Positions 7,608 to 16,879 of a stretch of DNA of 39,621 bases are shown here, piece by piece. This stretch comes from JARROD01 sp037384225 (GTDB taxonomy: Bacteria > Pseudomonadota > Gammaproteobacteria > Pseudomonadales > Cellvibrionaceae): contig JARROD010000065.1 in assembly GCA_037384225.1 (NCBI GenBank), positions 1 to 39,621 of the forward strand. Direction: 5' to 3'. A program made the position numbers and the translations under genes. Position 1 is the stretch's first letter. Every line of letters begins with the position of its first letter. The notes beneath the pieces are model-generated. The model searched no databases. It saw only the letters and a list, made by a program, of their open reading frames with translations, and was not told the DNA's origin.

Positions 7608-8960
7608 TTATAAAAACGCAAACTTAGCCACAAACAACGCACAAAGAACATAAACACTCAGCGTTACATCCTCCCGACGACCGCTGGCGACTTTAATCAG
7701 GGTATAGGCGATAAAACCCAATGCAATGCCATTGGCGATAGAGAAAGACAGGGGCATCATGATCGCGGCAATCACCGCCGGCGCCGATTCGGTGACATCC
7801 TTCCAATTGATCTGCGCCAACCCTTCGGTCATCAACACCGCCACATACAAAAGCGCACCCGCCGTGGCATAACCAGGCACCGTAGCCGCCAGCGGCGAGA
7901 AAAAGATGCACAGAAAGAACAATATTCCGCACACCACCGCAGTCAACCCGGTGCGGCCACCAGCCTCAATACCGGCACTGCTCTCCACATAGCTGGTAGT
8001 GGTCGAAGACCCCATCACAGAACCGAAAATACTGGCGCTGCTGTCGGCCATCAACGCCCTGTCCATACGCGGCAGGCGACCGGCCTCATCCAATAAATTG
8101 CCCCGATGCATGACTCCCAGCAGGGTGCCGGCGGTATCGAATAAATCGACAAACAGAAACGCGAAAATAATACTGATCATGCCCACTTCAAAGGCGCCGG
8201 CAATATCCAGTTGCCCCAAAGTGGGGAGCAAACTCGGCGGCGCCGAAACCACGCCGTTGAATTGCGCTTCTCCCAACGCCAGACCGATCGCCGTGCTCAC
8301 CAAAATACCAATCATCACGGCGCCGGGAATGCGTTTGTAAGACAGCACGGCAATGGTTAAAAAACTCAGTATCGCCAACAGTGCCTCGGCACTTTTCAGA
8401 TCTCCGAGCGTCACCAGAGTCGCCGGGCTGGCGACTACGATACCCGCGGTTTTTAGTGCAATGATTCCCAGAAACAAACCGATACCGGCGCCCATTGAAA
8501 GCCGTAAAGAGTGGGGAATACTGTTGATGATCCACTCCCTGACCTGAAAAATACTCAACGCAAGAAACACCAGCCCGGAAAGAAACACCGCCCCCAACGC
8601 TACCTGCCAGGAATAACCCAGTTCGCCGACAACAGTAAAACTGAAAAAGGCATTCAACCCCATGCCCGGCGCCAGGGCGATGGGATAATTGGCGTAAACC
8701 CCCATAACCATGCAGCCCACGGCGGCGGCTATGCAGGTGGCGACAAACACAGCGCCGTGATCCATGCCGGCAGAGGATAATATATTGGGGTTGACAAAAA
8801 TAATATAAACCATGGTTAAAAAAGTGGTCGCACCGGCGATGACTTCTGTTTTAACCCTCGAATTTCTGGCTTTTAATTGAAAAACTTTTTCCACCAAACC
8901 GCTGTTATCGCTTTTGGACATCACATCCTGTTGTTGCTCTTGTTCCATGGCATCAGGCAT
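7608..8960 (-). CDS. NCS2 purine permease (AzgA-like)
   Basis: A 450-residue polytopic permease of the AzgA-like branch of the NCS2 family, which imports adenine, guanine and hypoxanthine with protons. Signatures include AGATTFLTMVYIIFVNPNIL near the N-terminus, GMGLNAFFSFTVV, the DLFDTAGTLLGV motif and the GSSTTTSYVESSAGIEAGGRTGL loop that carries substrate-binding residues; spacing and length are normal. The ATG at 8958-8960 is favoured because GAGG lies about 7 nt upstream. A short polar leader precedes the conserved start. It begins 23 bp after the stop of the glycerate kinase gene on the same strand, so the two are probably co-transcribed; both may serve purine or glyoxylate carbon use (inference). 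The exact base specificity cannot be read from sequence. Confidence 0.92.
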   Translation of the reverse strand: MPDAMEQEQQQDVMSKSDNSGLVEKVFQLKARNSRVKTEVIAGATTFLTMVYIIFVNPNILSSAGMDHGAVFVATCIAAAVGCMVMGVYANYPIALAPGMGLNAFFSFTVVGELGYSWQVALGAVFLSGLVFLALSIFQVREWIINSIPHSLRLSMGAGIGLFLGIIALKTAGIVVASPATLVTLGDLKSAEALLAILSFLTIAVLSYKRIPGAVMIGILVSTAIGLALGEAQFNGVVSAPPSLLPTLGQLDIAGAFEVGMISIIFAFLFVDLFDTAGTLLGVMHRGNLLDEAGRLPRMDRALMADSSASIFGSVMGSSTTTSYVESSAGIEAGGRTGLTAVVCGILFFLCIFFSPLAATVPGYATAGALLYVAVLMTEGLAQINWKDVTESAPAVIAAIMMPLSFSIANGIALGFIAYTLIKVASGRREDVTLSVYVLCALFVAKFAFL

Positions 8961-8983
8961 GAATTACCTCGTTTTCTTTTAAT

Positions 8984-10201
8984 TTATCCAATCTTAGGCG
9001 GCAAAATCAAAATCGCTCTAAAGTCGTTGACATTGGTTCGCGTAGGGCCGGTCACGACAAGATCATCCAAGTCCAGGGCGCGGCTGTAAGTCTGCGGTGT
9101 CAACAGACACCCCGCATTAGATTCCGAACCGTCGATGCCGTCGGTATCGGCGGCCAATGCATAGATTCCCGCCTGACCTTTTAGCACACTGGCCATTGCC
9201 AACAAAAATTCCGCGTTGCGCCCGCCCCGGCCAGCGCCGGTAACTGTGACGCTGGTTTCTCCGCCGGAAATAATGACACAGGGCGCCGGCAACGGCTGTC
9301 GATACTTCAGAACCTGTTGCGCAATGGCGGCGTGAACCTTAGCGACCTCTCGCGCTTCGCCCTCGATGCAATCGCTCAGAATCAGCGCGGCAATACCCTG
9401 GCGTTGCGCTTCCCGCGCGGCTGCCTCCAGTGATTGTTGCGGTTTGGCCACGAGGGTATAGCGGCTGTTTTGCAGCGCCGGATCACCGGTTTTGAGGGTT
9501 TCGGATTGCTGACTGTTCAGCCACCTTTCCACACCGGGGGAAATTTCAATCTCATATTTTTTCAACACCGCCCTTGCATCGGCGCTGGTGGTATCATCGG
9601 CTACCGTAGGGCCCGAGGCAATCACACTGGGATCGTCGCCAGGCACATCGGATATCGCCAGGGTATGTAACCGCGCCGGCCAGCAGGCCCGAGCCAGACG
9701 CCCACCTTTAATGGCGGATATATGCTTGCGAACACAATTTATTTCCGCGATGGCCGCGCCGGAATTTAACAGTGCGCGATTGATTGCCTGTTTGTCCTCA
9801 AGGGAAACCCCCGGCGCCGGCAGGGACAGCAGAGAAGATCCGCCACCGGACAGGAGGCAGAAGACTTGGTCCTGCTCGCGCAGCTCGCTGACCAGCGCCA
9901 CAATGCGTGCCGCCGCTTCACGCCCGGCAGTGTCCGGCACGGGATGCGCAGCTTCGATAACGTCGATATGGTGACAGGCTTCACCGTGCCCATAGCGCGT
10001 CACGACCAACCCCGAAAGCGGTCCCTGCCACAGCCGTTCGAACTCCGCCGCCATAGCGGCGGCCGCTTTACCCGCACCAATCACCACAGCGCGTCCGGAG
10101 CGGTCGTCCGGCAAATACGGCTCCAGAACCTGCCTCGGATGCGCGGCCTCGACCGCCGCGTCAAGCAGTCCGAGAAGAAATTGTCGCGGGTTATCAATCA
10201 T
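8984..10201 (-). CDS. Glycerate 2-kinase, MOFRL family
   Basis: A 405-residue glycerate 2-kinase (GckA/TtuD type, often annotated hydroxypyruvate reductase), which phosphorylates D-glycerate to 2-phosphoglycerate in the cytosol. The N-terminal domain carries GAGKAAAAMAAEFE and the LLSGGGSSLL loop. The C-terminal MOFRL domain is recognisable in ISGGETSVTVTGAGRGGRNAEFLLA and ALAADTDGIDGSE. Length is typical. The start ATG (10199-10201) has AGGAGG about 9 nt upstream. It is followed 23 bp later by the purine permease. Purine breakdown feeds glyoxylate and glycerate, which gives the pair a plausible shared role; no allantoin genes are present to confirm it. Confidence 0.9.
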   Translation of the reverse strand: MIDNPRQFLLGLLDAAVEAAHPRQVLEPYLPDDRSGRAVVIGAGKAAAAMAAEFERLWQGPLSGLVVTRYGHGEACHHIDVIEAAHPVPDTAGREAAARIVALVSELREQDQVFCLLSGGGSSLLSLPAPGVSLEDKQAINRALLNSGAAIAEINCVRKHISAIKGGRLARACWPARLHTLAISDVPGDDPSVIASGPTVADDTTSADARAVLKKYEIEISPGVERWLNSQQSETLKTGDPALQNSRYTLVAKPQQSLEAAAREAQRQGIAALILSDCIEGEAREVAKVHAAIAQQVLKYRQPLPAPCVIISGGETSVTVTGAGRGGRNAEFLLAMASVLKGQAGIYALAADTDGIDGSESNAGCLLTPQTYSRALDLDDLVVTGPTRTNVNDFRAILILPPKIG

Positions 10202-10918
10202 GGTGGGTGATCCTCCTAACCAGAAAATCTCTTAATAAAACATCCACCCATGGCGATTTATCAGATCGTAATTTATTAATTGCCACTTTGTGTTTTTTTA
10301 CCTTCTGTCTTTTTGTTAGGCAATTTCTGGACCATGGGACACTATATTCTATAGAAACCAGTCGCTAGCTGCACTATTCGGCAAGATTTCTCACTCCGGG
10401 TAAACCGGATTTCTCATATTGGAGATGATTGACATTAGAAAGACTGAAAATTTCTATAGAAATAGTCATTTTTTAGAAGTGTTTCCTCTACATAACTATT
10501 TCAAACAGGTAGCCTATAGGGAGAAAATTAAGGTGTGGAGTCAGGCTTATTACTGCGTTTACTTTAAGTATGAAGAGTTTTTTGCCAGGATAGGGTCTTA
10601 TCACATACACATCTTGATGCGTAAATCTTATACCAGCAGTGAACTAAATGTTAGTTTAGTTGTACTCAAGAGACAGAAGTCGGTTAAAGTAAAGCGATAG
10701 GCTCGTAAAAGCCTACATAAAGATTCCGCTGTTTTAACAAGCTTAATTTTTATTGGCAATTTATATAAGACCAAGGAGGTGCGGACCGCTCACAAAATAA
10801 CTGTAGCCATATGATTTAAACCAAGGAAAGGAGAGGCTCAACACGCCGTCGTGCTTTTAAGGAAATAATTTTGTGCAGAACCCAAACAGGTACTTCGTAA
10901 TTAGTGGTCTCTACCAAT
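10202..10918. other. AT-rich intergenic stretch, 717 bp
   Basis: The composition is clearly lower in G+C than the neighbouring genes. It holds one aromatic-rich reading frame (10425-10700, listed separately) and two copies of the palindrome TTCTATAGAA (10347-10356 and 10452-10461). A small CCGG hairpin lies near 10400. No RNA gene or mobile element end was recognised. Confidence 0.5.
10425..10700 (+). CDS. Hypothetical 91-aa protein, doubtful
   Basis: This is the only sizeable reading frame in the AT-rich gap. It encodes a basic, aromatic-rich protein (many Tyr, Phe, Lys) without signal peptide, membrane segment or known motif. A GGAG sequence directly abuts the ATG, which is too close for a good ribosome site; a TTG six bases upstream is the alternative. 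Base composition differs from neighbours, so it could be foreign DNA or simply a chance frame in AT-rich sequence. I do not recognise it. Confidence 0.22.
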   Translation: MIDIRKTENFYRNSHFLEVFPLHNYFKQVAYREKIKVWSQAYYCVYFKYEEFFARIGSYHIHILMRKSYTSSELNVSLVVLKRQKSVKVKR

Positions 10919-11764
10919 ATGAACTCACCCATTATCTCAGTTGCACAACTAAGGCAACAAATCGATTCTGATACTGTTGTTCTCGACTGTCGGTTTTCGC
11001 TGTCGGACACGACCCTGGGTATCAAACAATATCTCGCGGGGCACATTCCCGGCGCCTATTACTTTTCCCTTGATCACCACCTTTCCGGACCAGTCAGAGA
11101 ACACGGCGGCCGCCACCCCTTACCCAATGCCGAATTATTCGCCGAAGAATTGCGCGCCGCCGGGGTCAATAATGACACCCGAGTTGTCGTTTACGACAGT
11201 ACAAAATTTGGCTTTGCCGCCAGAGCCTGGTGGCTTATCCGTTACCTGGGACACCAAAATGTCGCCGTGCTTGACGGTGGTTATCAGGCCTGGAAAAGCG
11301 CTTATTTCCCTATCGACCGCCGCCAGCCCGCCGCCCGCCATGGCCTTTTCAAGCCGACTATACAAAAGAGCTGGGTTCTCGACGCCGGCGATGTCCGAAA
11401 TCGCGTGGCGGACAAGTCCGCCATCCTCGTCGATTCCCGGGAAGAAAAACGCTACCTGGGTATAGAGGAGCCCATCGACCCCATAGCCGGCCATATCCCC
11501 GGAGCCTTAAACTACCCCTGGCAGGGGGTTACGGATGACTACGGCTATATTAAATCCGAGCGGGAGCAGAAAGCGCGCTGGAAGGATTTGCCCGCGAACA
11601 AGGAAATCGTCGTTTACTGCGGATCTGGGGTCACCGCCTGTGTCAACCTGTTATCGATGGCCATCGCTGGCCGAACCGCTAAACTCTACCCGGGGAGTTG
11701 GAGTGACTGGTGTACGTATGAGGTATTGCCAAAAGCGGTATTCGCGCAAAAAGTCGTCCCCTGA
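10919..11764 (+). CDS. sseA: 3-mercaptopyruvate-type sulfurtransferase
   Basis: A 281-residue two-domain rhodanese. The N-terminal domain is inactive (VLDCRFSL..., AGHIPGAYYF, VVVYDS without catalytic Cys). The C-terminal domain has catalytic Cys234 in CGSGVTAC. That loop is the mercaptopyruvate sulfurtransferase type (CG[S/T]GVT), as opposed to the CRKGVT loop of thiosulfate sulfurtransferases. It transfers sulfane sulfur from 3-mercaptopyruvate to thiol or cyanide acceptors in the cytosol. The start is uncertain: ATG at 10919 fits the family, while a GTG at 10904 would add five residues; neither has a good ribosome site. It converges with msrA, 28 bp away. The combination suggests thiol and oxidative stress chemistry, but the genes are on opposite strands. 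Confidence 0.88.
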   Translation: MNSPIISVAQLRQQIDSDTVVLDCRFSLSDTTLGIKQYLAGHIPGAYYFSLDHHLSGPVREHGGRHPLPNAELFAEELRAAGVNNDTRVVVYDSTKFGFAARAWWLIRYLGHQNVAVLDGGYQAWKSAYFPIDRRQPAARHGLFKPTIQKSWVLDAGDVRNRVADKSAILVDSREEKRYLGIEEPIDPIAGHIPGALNYPWQGVTDDYGYIKSEREQKARWKDLPANKEIVVYCGSGVTACVNLLSMAIAGRTAKLYPGSWSDWCTYEVLPKAVFAQKVVP

Positions 11765-11792
11765 ACGAGCCATCCGTGCCCGTTCCTTAAGC

Positions 11793-12425
11793 TCAAGGGA
11801 CGCACACCCCCAGGCCACTCAGGCCGCAATACCCACCGGGATTTTTCGCCAGGTACTGCTGGTGGTGGTCCTCCGCATAATAGAATTCCGGGGCCGGTAG
11901 AATTTCCGTGCTGATGTCGCCGTAACCAGAGCTTGCCAGCACCTGTTGAAAACTTTCCCTGGACTGCGAAGCCAGCCGTCGTTGCTCTTCATCAAAGGTA
12001 TATATTGCGGATCGATATTGCGTGCCAATATCATTGCCTTGACGCATAACCTGAGTTGGATCATGGGCTTCCCAGAACACCTTCAACAGCTGCCGGTAAC
12101 TGATCAGGTTCGGATCAAAAACGACTTTAACGACCTCATTGTGTCCGGTCATACCGCTGCAGACTTCCTGGTAGCTGGGGTTGGGCGTGTAGCCTCCGGC
12201 GTAGCCCACCGCCGTGGTGTAAACACCGTCCAATTGCCAGAATCGGCGTTCAGCGCCCCAGAAACAGCCGAGACCAAACAGCGCTTCACGCAAATTATCC
12301 GCAAATGGCGGCTGTATAGGGTTGCCATTGACAAAGTGTCGGTTGCTCACCGCCATGGCGACCTGCCGCCCTGGCAGTGCCTCCTGCGGCAGCGGCATTT
12401 TGGTTTTATCCATTGAGAACGTCAC
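11793..12425 (-). CDS. msrA: Peptide methionine sulfoxide reductase A
   Basis: A 210-residue MsrA, reducing methionine-S-sulfoxide in proteins and free form. The catalytic Cys54 lies in GLGCFWGAER, and GYAGGYTPNPSYQEVCSG is also diagnostic. The C-terminal GYCGLSGLGVCVP carries the two recycling cysteines found in the long E. coli-type enzymes. There is no signal peptide, so it is cytosolic. The GTG at 12423-12425 is preceded by GAGG about 8 nt upstream; an internal ATG (12411-12413) is an alternative start. It converges on sseA. Confidence 0.94.
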   Translation of the reverse strand: MTFSMDKTKMPLPQEALPGRQVAMAVSNRHFVNGNPIQPPFADNLREALFGLGCFWGAERRFWQLDGVYTTAVGYAGGYTPNPSYQEVCSGMTGHNEVVKVVFDPNLISYRQLLKVFWEAHDPTQVMRQGNDIGTQYRSAIYTFDEEQRRLASQSRESFQQVLASSGYGDISTEILPAPEFYYAEDHHQQYLAKNPGGYCGLSGLGVCVP

Positions 12426-12584
12426 ACGTTAATCCTCGCAGTTTGATACTGGGGGTATATTACTATCGCAGTCTGTAGATACCCAAAGCATTTGTATTAA
12501 AACGCCGCGTGTCGACTAAGGACCGTGCATGAAATATTGTGTTAGCGACGCAGTTGCAAACTGTCCCTCCCGCGACAACTGGCA

Positions 12585-12593
12585 TGCTACAAT
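12585..12593 (+). promoter_or_regulatory. Extended -10 promoter upstream of ppx
   Basis: TGCTACAAT is a close match to an extended -10 element (TGn plus TACAAT). It lies about 68 bp upstream of the ppx ATG chosen here. Its position inside the longer possible reading frame argues that translation starts at 12661, not upstream at 12529. Confidence 0.45.
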
Positions 12594-12660
12594 ACCCCCA
12601 TTACAATATCCGGTTACAGGTTCCACCACAGAACCGCGCCCAAAACTGAATACATTAGCG

Positions 12661-14130
12661 ATGCCAACCTCCTACTTTGTCGCCGTAGACCTCGGCTCCA
12701 ACAGCTTCCACATGCTGATCGCCCGTGAAAACAAAGGCTCCATTGAAGTTATCGACAGAGTCAAGGATATGGTTCAACTCGCCCGCGGGATCGGCCGGGA
12801 CGGCAAACTCTCGGAACAGGCCCGCCAGCGGGCGTTGGCCTGCCTCCAATGTTTCGCCGAGCGCATCCGCAGGATACCCCGCTCACGGGTCAGAGCAGTA
12901 GGCACCAAAACCTTGCGCAGCGCCTCCGATGCCGAACAGTTTCTCAAGGACGCCGAGGCCGCGCTCGGCCACCCGATCCAAATCATCTCCGGGTACGAGG
13001 AGGCGCGTCTGGTCTACGTCGGAGTTGCGCACACGATTACTAACGATCATCGCAAGCGCCTGATCATCGACATCGGCGGTGGCAGTACTGAATTTATTAT
13101 CGGCCTCGACTACCTCCCGCAACGCCTGGAAAGCCTCAGTATCGGCTGCGTCACCTTCACCGAGCGCTATTTGAGTGAAGGCCATATCACATGGGAAAAT
13201 ATCCACAGCACCGGCCTCGCCACCTGCGAAGAGTTGGAACTTATCCGCGCCGATTACAAGGCGGCGGGCTGGAATACTGTCTACGGCACCTCAGGTACCA
13301 TGCGGGTTATCTCAGAGTTAATGCCCGAGGCCGGCGCGGGTATTATTACCAAAAACGGTCTCCAGGCACTGATAGAACAGACCGTCGCCGCAGGAGAAGT
13401 AACCGCCAGCGGGATCTCTCAATTGCGGCGGGATGTGCTGCCCGCCGGGATGGCCATTCTCCACGCCATATTCGAACAATTCGGGCTGGAGGAAATACAT
13501 GTTGCCAGCGCCACACTCAAAGAGGGGCTGATATACGATTCCCTGGGGCGACTGGATCACAGAGACACCCGCGATCAAACAGTGGAAAGCCTGATTGCCC
13601 GCTATCAGATCGATGTGCAGCAGGCGCGGCGCGTAAGGCAAACCGCGCTGAAACTCTGGTCCCAGATCAAATTGCCGAAAACGCAAAAATTTTCCTATAA
13701 AAAACTCCTGGGCTGGTCGGCGTTACTACACGAAATTGGTCTCAGCATCTCCCATTCCGGCTACCACAACCACGGCCACTATCTGATTCAGAACAGCGAC
13801 TTGGCCGGTTTCAGTCAATTTGAGCAACAATTGTTGGGTCTGCTGATAAAGCTGCACCGGCGCAAAACCCATTCTGGCCCGATCAAAGCACTGGAGCAGA
13901 TCGATAAAGGGCTGATTAGCGTTTTGATTTGCCTGCGCCTGGCGATTTTGCTCAATCGCAGCCGGGGTAATCTGGATCAAACACCGTCCATCCGTATAGA
14001 AGATGAAAAGGTGATTCTCAATTTTGCGCCTGCCTGGTTGCAAAACCACCCCTTGACGGAACGCAGCCTGGAACACGAAGCCGACTATCTGGTGCCTCTG
14101 GGCTTGCGGTTGACTTATTCTTGCGATTAA
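12661..14130 (+). CDS. ppx: Exopolyphosphatase (Ppx/GppA family)
   Basis: A 489-residue exopolyphosphatase of the Ppx/GppA family, which removes terminal phosphates from polyphosphate (and may hydrolyse pppGpp). The ASKHA nucleotide-binding fold is shown by VDLGSNSFHMLIAR at the N-terminus, the phosphate-2 motif DIGGGSTEFIIG and GTSGTMR. The C-terminal third is an HD-like helical domain (LLGWSALLHEIGLSISHSG, HNHGHYLI). Length matches E. coli Ppx (about 510). The in-frame extension back to 12529 has no family similarity and contains the likely promoter, so the ATG at 12661 was chosen. No polyphosphate kinase gene is in the window. Confidence 0.9.
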   Translation: MPTSYFVAVDLGSNSFHMLIARENKGSIEVIDRVKDMVQLARGIGRDGKLSEQARQRALACLQCFAERIRRIPRSRVRAVGTKTLRSASDAEQFLKDAEAALGHPIQIISGYEEARLVYVGVAHTITNDHRKRLIIDIGGGSTEFIIGLDYLPQRLESLSIGCVTFTERYLSEGHITWENIHSTGLATCEELELIRADYKAAGWNTVYGTSGTMRVISELMPEAGAGIITKNGLQALIEQTVAAGEVTASGISQLRRDVLPAGMAILHAIFEQFGLEEIHVASATLKEGLIYDSLGRLDHRDTRDQTVESLIARYQIDVQQARRVRQTALKLWSQIKLPKTQKFSYKKLLGWSALLHEIGLSISHSGYHNHGHYLIQNSDLAGFSQFEQQLLGLLIKLHRRKTHSGPIKALEQIDKGLISVLICLRLAILLNRSRGNLDQTPSIRIEDEKVILNFAPAWLQNHPLTERSLEHEADYLVPLGLRLTYSCD

Positions 14131-14265
14131 CCCATTGGGCACAACCCCTCCACCTTGATTATTGCGGCCTTTCGTGCCAGAATGGCGTCCTTTTCATTTT
14201 GAGCTAATTAAGTCTGCAGTTTCACTGCCGATAGACAAACGACTTATTCCTGCGATTATTCCCAT
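14112..14265 (+). repeat. Imperfect direct repeat of the ppx 3' end
   Basis: GACTTATTCTTGCGATTA, which includes the last codons and stop of ppx, recurs with one change as GACTTATTCCTGCGATTA about 130 bp downstream (near 14242-14259). Each is followed shortly by CCCAT. This looks like a duplicated segment with diverged sequence between the copies. No gene lies in the gap up to 14384. Confidence 0.5.
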
Positions 14266-14384
14266 AAAATAAGTAACAAACGGTAATAACAAACAGCAAC
14301 AAACAGGCAAATACAGTAACTGACCAAGCGATCCGCCGCTAGGTGCGGATGTGTATTGGGGTTGACCACTGGGAAGTTTAAGTC

Positions 14385-16323
14385 ATGGGCAGGGGAATTT
14401 GGCTACTACTGATCACAGTGATTATATTGGTGACGGGCTATTGCCTGCGCGTGCCTGTCCCCGCCGCTCCCGGGTTGGAACAGGGGCAGCTCAATCTTTC
14501 CGGATGGAATTTTATTGAACAGGGGCCACTGCGGTTAACGGGAACCTGGGCGTTTTATCCCGATGAGCTGCTGACACCGGCACAGTTTTTACAGCGCAAA
14601 GCCTCTCCCTCTTCCGGCCCACAGACAGTGCCCTCTGCAACGGAGTCAAAAACCCCCTCTATCAATACCGCCACTGCAAAGCGGGCGCCACCCCTGACAG
14701 TCCCGGTACCCGCCGCCTGGAATTCGCTGAACCCCAAAAAATACGGCGCCGGCATCGGTACTTACGTATTGACAATCAAGGGACTGGCGATGCCGCAACC
14801 GGCGGCGGTCGAACCGACCAGTGCCAACCAGCGCCTGGGGCTTTTGCAACAGCCCGCCTGTAGCGCCAGCAACACCTATTTTTTCAGTGCCAATAACCCT
14901 AACCGCGCCGCGCCGACCAGGCTAGGCCGGGTGGGCCCCGACGCGCTGCAGACTCGGGCCGGTCAGAGGGTTAGCCTGACCTTGCTCAATAACCTGTCAC
15001 ACCCTACAGATACCCACTACCTGTTACTACAGGTCGCCAACTTTCAGCACCGTCTCGGCGGCCTCTGCCAAAACATCTATCTCGGCACCCAGCAACAATT
15101 GTTCGATCTGCAGTCCAGACACCTGCTGAGTACGGGGTTTATTGTTTGCATTGTTTTCAGTATCGCCGTTTATGCTTTTGCCATTTTTTTATATACCCCT
15201 CGCAATCGCTCAACCCTGTGGCTGGGTCTTTCGTCGTTGGTGGCGGCAATGTACTTCTGGACCCGGGGCAACCTCTGGGAACATGTCTTTAGTCTTCACG
15301 GCCCTTGGAACTTTCGGCTCCACCATGTCGTTGAATACTGTTCTATGATTCTGGCGGGTCCCTTTCTGGTTTGTTTTTACCACCATGTACACCGGATAAA
15401 ATACCTACCCGCCCGTTTATTGCGGGCAAATTTCGCTCTCGGCATGCTACTGTGCAGTACCGTTATCGCCACTTCACCGTACTGGTTTACCCGCTATATT
15501 GGCGTGTTGATGTGTTTTACCCTGCTACAGTTGGCGATCGCGGTCTATATTCTGGCGCAGGGAATCAGAGACGGGCAGACATTTTCAAAGCTATTGCTGA
15601 TCAGTCTCTTGCCATTGTTCCTGACCCTGCCACTGGATTATTTCGAGTCCTTAAAACGTATTTCCCTTACCACCTATACAGAATACGCGGTGGTGGTTTT
15701 TTCTTTTGTTCACTGCCTGATTTTGGGGCAGCGACTCAACATTGCGATACAAAGATCCAACCACCTGTCCAGTTCCCTGGCCGAGGAGGTCAGGCAACAG
15801 ACCGCGTCGCTGAAGGAAAAAAATTACCAGTTGCGGATTGCCCGCAGTGCCCTTGAAGAAGCCAATCGCGATCTCAAAACCCTGTCCATTACCGACGGTT
15901 TAACCGGCGCCTACAACCGTCTCTATTTCGATCGCCAGTTTCTGGTTGAGTGGCAGCGCTCACACCGGGAACAGCGCCCGCTATCGCTGGTTTTGGTCGA
16001 TATAGACCATTTTAAGCAACTCAACGACTGCTACGGCCACTTGGCGGGTGACACTTATCGTGCTGCTACCCAATACAACCCCCGAATACGCGGCCGCAGC
16101 TGCCGAAAAGCTGCGCCGCCTGGTGGAATCGACCCCCATACACTATAACGACACCGACATCAATTTTACCATCAGCATTGGTGTCGGCGGCCTGGTGCCA
16201 CAACCCGAGCACCAGCCGCTGGATCTGCTCAGCGCCACCGATAAGGCTATGTACCAGGTCAAGAGCAGTGGCCGCAACGGTTTTCATCTTGCAACGATTT
16301 CATCGACAAACGTTCACGCCTAA
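14385..16323 (+). pseudogene. 7TM-DISM diguanylate cyclase lacking its GGDEF motif
   Basis: The intact parent would be a membrane diguanylate cyclase making cyclic di-GMP. The N-terminal signal or anchor segment is followed by a periplasmic beta-sandwich-like sensor region (about 30-235), seven membrane helices of the 7TMR-DISM type (about 245-450), a short coiled coil (EEVRQQTASLKEKNYQ) and a GGDEF domain (from SITDGLTGAYNRLYF). The metal-binding VDIDHFKQLND is present. Right after HLAGD (about 16052) roughly 100 bp are missing, including the GG[D/E]EF active loop and I-site, and the frame shifts. The rest (LIVLLPNTTPEYA... SIGVGGL) is intact in another frame up to 16323. As written the protein ends out of frame at 16148 and cannot cyclise GTP; sensing and membrane parts could still be made. 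Confidence 0.85.
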
Positions 16324-16393
16324 ACCGCAACCGTGCCATAATTAGCGACTTAACCATTCTCCAACCCCGGGCCGAAAAAGGACCCCCATTGCA

Positions 16394-16831
16394 ATGCTTC
16401 GTTTAATTTTGATTGCCGCGGTTGTCATAGCGGTTGTGGCTCTGGTTCGACGTCTGGAAAAACGCCTGCCACCGCGGCACCGACAACTGCCGACGCTGCT
16501 GGCGACCGGCGCTTTGGCGGTGGTGCTTGTGCTGAGCCTGGTAAGTGGGCATCTGAGCTGGCTGAGTGTCGCGATCGTGATGACTTTGCCGCTGCTATTA
16601 CGTTTTCTGCCACAGTGGACAAACCGCAGGCCCCAACCGAACTCCAAACCCTCCAGCGCAACCTTAACCACAGAAGAAGCACGGGACATACTCGGGGTGT
16701 CGGCAAACGCGACGGAAAAGGATATTATTCAGGCCCACCGGCGACTGATTCAAAAACTGCATCCGGACCGCGGCGGTACCGACTACCTCGCCGCCAAACT
16801 CAATCAAGCCAAGGAAGTGTTGTTGAGATAG
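16394..16831 (+). CDS. Membrane-anchored J-domain protein
   Basis: A 145-residue DnaJ-domain protein anchored in the inner membrane. Two hydrophobic segments (residues 2-18 and about 40-75) precede a C-terminal J domain (about 90-145) with the essential HPD motif in LIQKLHPDRGGTDYLAAKLNQAK. This order, membrane part then J domain, resembles the small Tim14/Pam18-like J proteins of proteobacteria. It should recruit and stimulate DnaK at the membrane. Its last three codons and stop (TTG TTG AGA TAG) are the first unit of a 12-bp tandem repeat filling the gap to the convergent cmoM. Confidence 0.85.
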   Translation: MLRLILIAAVVIAVVALVRRLEKRLPPRHRQLPTLLATGALAVVLVLSLVSGHLSWLSVAIVMTLPLLLRFLPQWTNRRPQPNSKPSSATLTTEEARDILGVSANATEKDIIQAHRRLIQKLHPDRGGTDYLAAKLNQAKEVLLR

Positions 16832-16879
16832 TTGTTGAGATAGTTGTTGAGATAGTTGTTGAGATAGTTGTTGAGATAG
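16820..16879. repeat. Five 12-bp tandem copies of a stop-codon segment
   Basis: TTGTTGAGATAG is repeated exactly five times (16820-16879). The first copy is the end of the J-domain gene (Leu-Leu-Arg-stop) and the last abuts the stop codon of cmoM on the other strand, so the array fills the whole intergenic gap. Every copy keeps TAG in the J-domain frame. Confidence 0.95.

Noticed and set aside
11764..11793. Inverted repeat between sseA and msrA as a shared terminator
   Set aside because: The GAACG/CGTTC stem is only 5 bp and no T-run follows on either strand.
12529..12660. 44-residue N-terminal extension of Ppx
   Set aside because: It has no family similarity and contains the likely promoter, so translation from 12661 is favoured.
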